From the NCBI RefSeq assembly GCF_963678635.1, contig NC_087066.1, positions 52,594,312 through 52,658,311 on the forward strand: DNA of 64,000 nt. Reading direction: 5' to 3'. Origin of the DNA: Symsagittifera roscoffensis. Its lineage: Eukaryota > Xenacoelomorpha > Acoela > Convolutidae. The notes under the pieces were generated by a model. It ran no database searches, had not been told where the DNA came from, and saw only the letters and a program-made list of their open reading frames with translations. Shown here one piece after another: positions 58,778-64,000 of this stretch (within the stretch, counting starts at the first letter, position 1; each line of letters starts with the position of its first letter). The translations under genes were made by a program, and so were the position numbers.

Positions 58778-61305
58778 GATTTGCTTGTGTAATCAGCACA
58801 CCAGGTACAAAATAAGACACTAATTTGAAGAACTTAATAATTCGAATTATCTTTAATTGTAGTTTTCATGAATATGACCGAAACATTCAGTTCTATTTTC
58901 ACGTAACCGGCTTCCCTTATTCAAATATATAATTTTGCACTTCCCCACATAAGAGCTTGTAAAATTAATAGTACAGGAATTAGGAAAAATTTTTAGTCAA
59001 GAGCTTCGAACTATGATTCTTATTGATTGATTGAGCCTCCCACTGACAATTTGGGACAAAATTTCACGTATATATATTTTTAAGTACATCTGTTCTGACT
59101 TTAAGTGTTTTTATGTGTATTTGGTTTTGTTTCGACTATGCTTTTGCTGTTTTTTTTCTGCCTTTCCAACCACCGGTCGTCCTTACCTCTCAGAACTTTA
59201 GAGTTTCATAAAACCCTTTAGGTTTATCCTTTTTGAGATTTCAGTTGTCGTTTACCTTTTTTCGTGCAATTTTCAATAGTTATTAGAAGGCAAAAGTTGA
59301 CTGACTTCAAGTCAATTTATTTGCAATGAACTTTATAAGACTCATACTCAAACTGCGATACACTAAATTTGATAGAAAAATTTTTTTATTTCTCCTGAAA
59401 AAAAACTAGGGCAACCCCTAAACTGTCTTTACATCGCTCATTGACATTTAATCAGGCCTAGAGATACTTAGATAACCTAATTTGTCATCAATCTTCCATT
59501 TTGCAGTGCAAGTCGTCATTTTTTCACTGGTTCGTTCGTATTACAACTGGGTGATAAATTGTTGCGTTATGGGTTGAACATACGATGATACGGCGACCAA
59601 CGGTGTGCATTTTTTCGCTTAAATCCTCCAGCGTTCTTTTGATAACTTCTATTCTTCCAGGAAATTTGATAATTACACCCAGAGTATTTCATACGCAAAC
59701 AACGGTCCGTTTTTTCAACGCGCTTTTTCGAAAGCTTAAATTCAAATTTTCAAATTCTTATTCACGATTTCTAATCGACAATTTATCAACATAGCGTGAA
59801 AAATAACTCTAAAATATTCGATAAAAAAGCACAATAACTCAAATTCAGGCTCAAAACTGATATGAAAAAGAGTTGTAGTAAGAACAATGGTAGCCCTAAA
59901 CACTGCGTAATTGATTATTCTCTCTTTAAACACTACGTAATCGATTATAAAGTCATTTTTCTCTCTAGGCCCTGTGCAAAACCTATCAAAATATAATACT
60001 TCAAACTCAAGAGCAGGGGCATATTTAGAGGGTACACCCTTCGGGGTTTTCACCCCCTCACCAATCAAAGGGCCCGAGCATTTGGTTTTATTTTTTGACA
60101 TCAGTTTTCGGCACCTAAATTTGTTGGTACAGGCGCCTTCAGTGCTACTTTATCATAGCTTTTTCAATTAGGAATTGAATTTTCCTCGCCCTGAAAATCT
60201 ATTGCGTTGACCTAAAGTTTTTTTCAAAAACCACTACTCTTTCGACAAAACCTTAGATTCGCCTGTGTAGGAGCTCAGTCCATTACCGGCAAAAAACCAA
60301 GTTAGTTTCATGTAATGATTTGAATTACAAAATTGGAGGTTCAATATTTTTTTGACATAAAGATTACAAAAAGCCTACAAGGGTACCCTTTGTTTTGTGA
60401 AGGGGTCAATTCTCTGAGAAAGGGCACCCCTCCATGAAACCGCCTTTGATATTAATTCCCATTTAATTTAATTTTTCGTAAGCTTTGCCTATCTCAGAGA
60501 AAACTCATTGAGGGGAAAACTCATTCCTCAAAAACTCTGAAGCCTTTTCAAACGTGATTCGGATTCAAAAAAATTTCAGCGTCGAAAGAAAATAGGTCCG
60601 ATTGTTTTATTGATTTTAAACCATCTTTGAAGTGCTCATTCCTGGCATAATGACTGCGTTCTTAATCAGAAACCACGCTTAGAAAATAATCTTTTTTAAA
60701 GTTCTCCGATTCAATTTTTGTATTTTTTCAAAAACTTTTGTATTTTTTGTGAAACTGTTTTTGATCTTTTCGAGAGATAAACGAACTTTTTTTGGCGTTC
60801 CCAGTTTCACTTTCGAGTTTCATTTAAGGTTCATTAATTTCACGAGCTTTTCAAGATAACGCCAAAAATTTATAACGTGGGTCAATAAATATTTTTTGCG
60901 CTCAAGTTTACATCTTTTGAGAATTCAGGTGTCATTTACCTGTTTTCGTGCCATTTGCAACAGTTATTAGACGGCGAAATTTGACTAACTTTTAGTCAAT
61001 TTATTTGCATTAAGCTTTGTAAAACTCAAATTCAAACCGCTGAAAATTAAGTTCCTCCTGAAAATTAACTAGGACGAGCTTAAAAAGTTTCTTATCATCG
61101 TTCATTGACACTTAATCACGCCCTTAGGTACTGATAACTTACTTTGTCATCGATCTTCCGTTTCGCAGAGCAATTCATCATGTTTCTCTGGTTCGGGTTA
61201 CAGGTGGGTGAAAATTATCGCGTTATGGGTTGCATAGACGATGATACGGCGACCAACGGTGTACACTTTTCGCATAAATGTTTCAGGGTTTTTTGATAAC
61301 TTCTA

Positions 61306-62033
61306 GGTATCGGATGTTTATAACAATAACTCGTACTTGTGATGGCCACGCTGCTGAAGGTTAACGGGTACACTTATACCATTTCCATGAATTTATGTCT
61401 AAATGAATTCAGAGAATATTGAAAATTAAAAATTGAATTTGACTGAATCAGACAACCAATCTAACGCTATTGAGTTCAGAAAAACAGCACCAATCAAACG
61501 AGACCAAAGGATAACTAACATACATGATTATTTACAAAATATAGCGCAAATATAATAATTCCAGAGTAGTAATGCCAACATTCTCATATAATTCAATTTG
61601 ACGTTTGATACCAAGCTAATCAAGTTTTTAAAGCATAAAAACTGTAGCTCTAGCCATTGATGCATTTGGTGGCTGTCTACAAGAATTGATAAAAAAAATT
61701 GGAAACTAAGATAAGTTTGGCAGCTCTCGCGAAATCCTAGCAAAATGGAAAACCTTTGTCGAAATTTCGGTACGAAAAGAACCTTTAAAAAATCCATAAT
61801 TTATTTGATTTGAGTAGTAAAAGCGTAATCTACGATTATTTTAATAGTTCCGATCCTTGGCTAAACCATGTGATTCAAATATTCGCAAATTGTCCCCTAT
61901 AGCCTTTAAATTTCACTTATACACAAAATATGATTAGCTGTAGCATCCTGTAGCATCAATTTCAAAATTAGATTCAAATTTCATATTCAAAAATACATAA
62001 TCACTAAATGCGCTAATCAGACCCTTAAATAAA
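61306..62033. other. Unique AT-rich DNA downstream of the Rabex-5 stop
   Basis: No exon was recognised. An AATAAA on the minus strand (TTTATT at about 61801) could be the polyadenylation signal of the gene ending at 62034. The 89-codon minus frame 61528-61797 has no recognisable features. Confidence 0.45.
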
Positions 62034-62567
62034 CTATATCAAACTGTCTGAGTTTGTTGAAGGCATCGGAGGCAAAGAAGAAGCTTGAGCATTATTACTG
62101 TTCATTACATTACAGTTCAAATCGAAGCCCAAATAGTTTTGATTACCCGAATTTGACACATTTTCATGGCTAGCAGTTTGCATTGTGTTTAAACTCATTG
62201 GAACCAAGGGCGAGGCCAGTTCTTGGTTTATAGGTCCAAACGGATCCAAAATCTGATCAATAGAAGGCTTGGCAAGGTAGTCAAAATCGCCAATCAATTT
62301 ATTCAAAGTCTCTTGATTGGTTCCACCATCGATGCACGCACTTCTATCAACTGACAAAAGAACTTCGCTGCAAGTTTTCTTCATTGACGTTCTGAAAACG
62401 GAGATGGAACTGGTCAAACTTTTCACGTCTTCCATTAGTTGTTCATTTCTAGTTTGCAACACATCCAGTTGAGCTTGTTTGACCTCCAGATTTTTAAGCA
62501 TGTCGTTGAACATTATTTTACGGGTGACTTCTCCCCGCATCAACTTCTCAAAATCCTCTTCGGGTAC
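62034..62567 (-). CDS. RABGEF1: Rabex-5/RABGEF1 homologue, last exon
   Basis: Acceptor GTTTAG precedes 62567; the exon starts VPEEDFEKLMRGE in phase 0 and runs 177 codons to TAG 62034-62036. It holds the end of the VPS9 domain followed by a predicted coiled coil (MLKNLEVKQAQLDVLQTRNE), which in Rabex-5 binds Rabaptin and regulates exchange. The remainder is a Ser/Asn-rich tail. Join to 62791-63205 is in frame and the residues at the junction (SLK/VPEEDFEKLM) fit Rabex-5 family sequence. Confidence 0.8.
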   Translation of the reverse strand, partial: VPEEDFEKLMRGEVTRKIMFNDMLKNLEVKQAQLDVLQTRNEQLMEDVKSLTSSISVFRTSMKKTCSEVLLSVDRSACIDGGTNQETLNKLIGDFDYLAKPSIDQILDPFGPINQELASPLVPMSLNTMQTASHENVSNSGNQNYLGFDLNCNVMNSNNAQASSLPPMPSTNSDSLI

Positions 62568-62790
62568 CTAAACGCAAACAATGAGTCATTGAGGTCTTTA
62601 CTAACTAAACAAACCAAGATGCACATCAAAAGTTATCAAATCATATTCGAGCGCTATCATGAGCTGCATTCGAACATGATATAAAATCATAGATATATTG
62701 GAATTCAGTTTTCAGGAGAACGTGGTGTCTTTTCAATCAAAAGTGACTTCGGTTGATTACAACCTACTTAACAAAAAAAGGGCCACCAAC
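62568..62790 (-). other. Intron of the Rabex-5 homologue
   Basis: 223 bp with GT..AG ends (donor GTTGGT, acceptor GCGTTTAG), phase 0. Confidence 0.75.
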
Positions 62791-63205
62791 CTTCAGAGAG
62801 ACTGAATTCATTTCTTTGGATATATAATGTAAGGCCACTTGGAATGTGTTGAAGTTGTAGGCCGACTGGCCTTGAGTCACGCTCTGGGGGTGTGCTAGAG
62901 TGTCTATGAAGGTCGCATTCGTTGTCAACTGAGGCGGTTTACTCGTCAACATTATCCACACAAATGAGGGCAGAAAATCATCAGCTGAGACAGGGCGTGA
63001 TAGGGCCTTCTGCAGTGCAATGTTTAAATCGATGCAGGCATCGTCAATTGACATCAGTTTCTCTCGTGGAGTTTTCTTGGTATGGATTAGCATCAGCGAA
63101 GCCATGGCTTTGTCGAGGGGATTTCGGACGCCTTCATTATCGCGCGCTATCGTCTGAGGCGTCAATGGACATTCAAGTTGCTCGGCAGTCACCCAGTAAA
63201 GATTT
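62791..63205 (-). CDS. RABGEF1: Rabex-5/RABGEF1 homologue, VPS9 exon
   Basis: Acceptor ATGTCTTCAG precedes 63205 and donor GTTGGT follows 62791. The exon encodes most of a VPS9 guanine-nucleotide exchange domain for Rab5-family GTPases: LYWVTAEQLECPL, KTPREKLMSIDDACIDLNIA, SADDFLPSFVWIMLTSKPPQ (the Asp-Asp and following residues are the conserved catalytic region) and FNTFQVALHYISKEM. It starts with one base of a split codon, so at least one upstream exon (A20-type zinc finger, MIU and helical bundle in relatives) lies at higher coordinates, probably beyond the window. Related VPS9 proteins (GAPVD1, RIN) are less likely because of the coiled coil directly after the domain. Confidence 0.85.
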
Positions 63206-64000
63206 CTGAAGACATGATTTATTTTTACCTATTTTTCTTTAATTTTCATTGAATAATATTTAAATTCAGGGGTGTATGAATCTCTCTCACGAATTTAACC
63301 CTTTGGATATTTTACATTTAAAAAAATTTTCACTTTCATTAAAACATCTGGACGGCAACATATTCTGAACTTCTGAATTTGAGGGCGGAGCGTATTGGAA
63401 AAAATGTGAAGCTTTGATCAAAACCTCAACATAAAATTGTTGTAGGATGCTGCTAAACGTACTCTGCTCGTTGACAATTAGGTAACAAAACGGATCTCAG
63501 GAACTATCCCCCCCCCCCCCCCCTAGGTTGCCTAATAACGAATTTCCACCCCTATAACAAAACAAGTCAATGGTTAAGCAGCATATGTAAATTTTGTACC
63601 TAGTAACGAGTCTCCCCCCTCTTTTGCAAAAGGGGGGCGGATAGTTAGCGAGATCTAACAGAACTTTTTTTGCCATTTTCGAGTCAAATTCACGCCTTCT
63701 TCAGCGTTCTAAAGACTAACTTGTATTATTTGATTGAGAGCGGATTTTAAAACCATTTAGGCGACAGAACTCAATTGCAAACCGTTTTGGTGCAGGCGCG
63801 ACCTCAAAGTGCCTCGAAAACTCGAGAAACCGATATGAACTTTATACTAGAAATCTCGTGTTATCGTTCAGGTGCCTCGTGATCCAGCAACGTTTTAAAA
63901 AGCCAACAGACTGTTGGAAAAGAGCCGATGACCGCAAGGAAACAGAAAAAAACACTGACTTGAATTTTGAGCAAACTCAATCAATAGGTAAATTTTTTTA
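63206..64000. other. Intronic DNA of the Rabex-5 homologue, no exon recognised
   Basis: No VPS9 or zinc-finger exon is visible in any frame of the minus strand. A C run lies at about 63508-63523 and a further CCCCCC..GGGGGG pair at 63613-63640. Confidence 0.45.

Larger units (their letters stand above)
42947..61305. repeat. Tandem array of four units of about 2.9 kb
   Basis: Unit starts, marked by CACATGGAT, are at 42947, 45874, 48822 and 51609 (spacings 2927, 2948, 2787). Unit 3 is shorter because of a deletion near 51280. Unit 4 is interrupted by BEL2 at 52157-58777 and resumes at 58778 to about 61305. Each unit carries, in order, CACACCAGGTACAAAATA, a sub-repeat A, a G-family fragment (AGCAGGGGCATATTTAGAGG) and a diverged sub-repeat B. 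No unit has a convincing gene; short repeated frames such as that at 44666, 47602, 50540 and 59974 simply reflect the repeat. Confidence 0.9.

Noticed and set aside
44666-60171. Conserved 65-68 residue protein repeated four times
   Set aside because: It starts and ends within the tandem unit and covers a G-family MITE fragment; no codon-position bias is apparent among copies.
42947-61305. LTR or satellite of a single giant element
   Set aside because: Four head-to-tail units with uniform spacing and no enclosed coding region in units 1-3 fit a tandem array; only BEL2 within unit 4 has element structure.
1-64000. CRISPR array, phage or bacterial operon
   Set aside because: No regularly spaced repeats with unique spacers, no ribosome-binding-site-led gene clusters; genes are spliced and repeats are of animal type.

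Overview
The window looks like nuclear DNA of an AT-rich invertebrate animal genome crowded with repeats. It contains spliced host genes with GT..AG introns, a RABGEF1/Rabex-5 homologue, two BEL/Pao LTR retrotransposons, a CR1/Jockey-like LINE, and many foldback or MITE-like elements with homopolymer G/C tracts. I could not fix the species. No rRNA gene, intact tRNA gene, CRISPR array or prokaryotic operon is visible.

Layout. 1-11000: foldback and MITE-like repeats, with a 454-bp block present twice without a difference. 11032-29002: a likely five-or-more-exon host gene on the plus strand (signal-anchor exon, three internal exons, terminal exon), its introns full of mobile DNA. 11163-20908, within intron 1 and antisense to the gene: a complete BEL/Pao element (BEL1) with about 98.5% identical LTRs and a 5-bp target-site duplication. 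29800-33900: a decayed CR1/Jockey-like LINE on the minus strand. 35850-36690: third copy of a palindrome-rich MITE. 38682-40260: coding exons of one or two small host genes. 42480-42900: a GC-richer open stretch of uncertain meaning. 42947-61305: four tandem copies of a unit of about 2.9 kb, the fourth split by a second, decayed BEL/Pao element (BEL2, 52157-58777). 62034-63205: last two exons of a Rabex-5/RABGEF1 gene on the minus strand.

The most interesting object is BEL1. In transcript order (minus strand) it carries: an LTR containing a tRNA-like segment with Pol III A- and B-box-like motifs; a fragment of a BTBD9-type BTB/BACK gene starting within about 25 bp of the LTR, where a primer-binding site is expected; three tandem leader repeats that can form a hairpin whose arms differ in a compensatory way between copies; an extra ORF with SGNH-hydrolase-like motifs; then gag, protease, RT, RNase H and integrase, a polypurine tract and the 3' LTR. 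I read this as a retrotransposon that captured a spliced host mRNA fragment and perhaps an accessory ORF. The BTB fragment and pol carry nonsense changes and frameshifts, several of them TGA where CGA would be expected, so this copy looks inactive.
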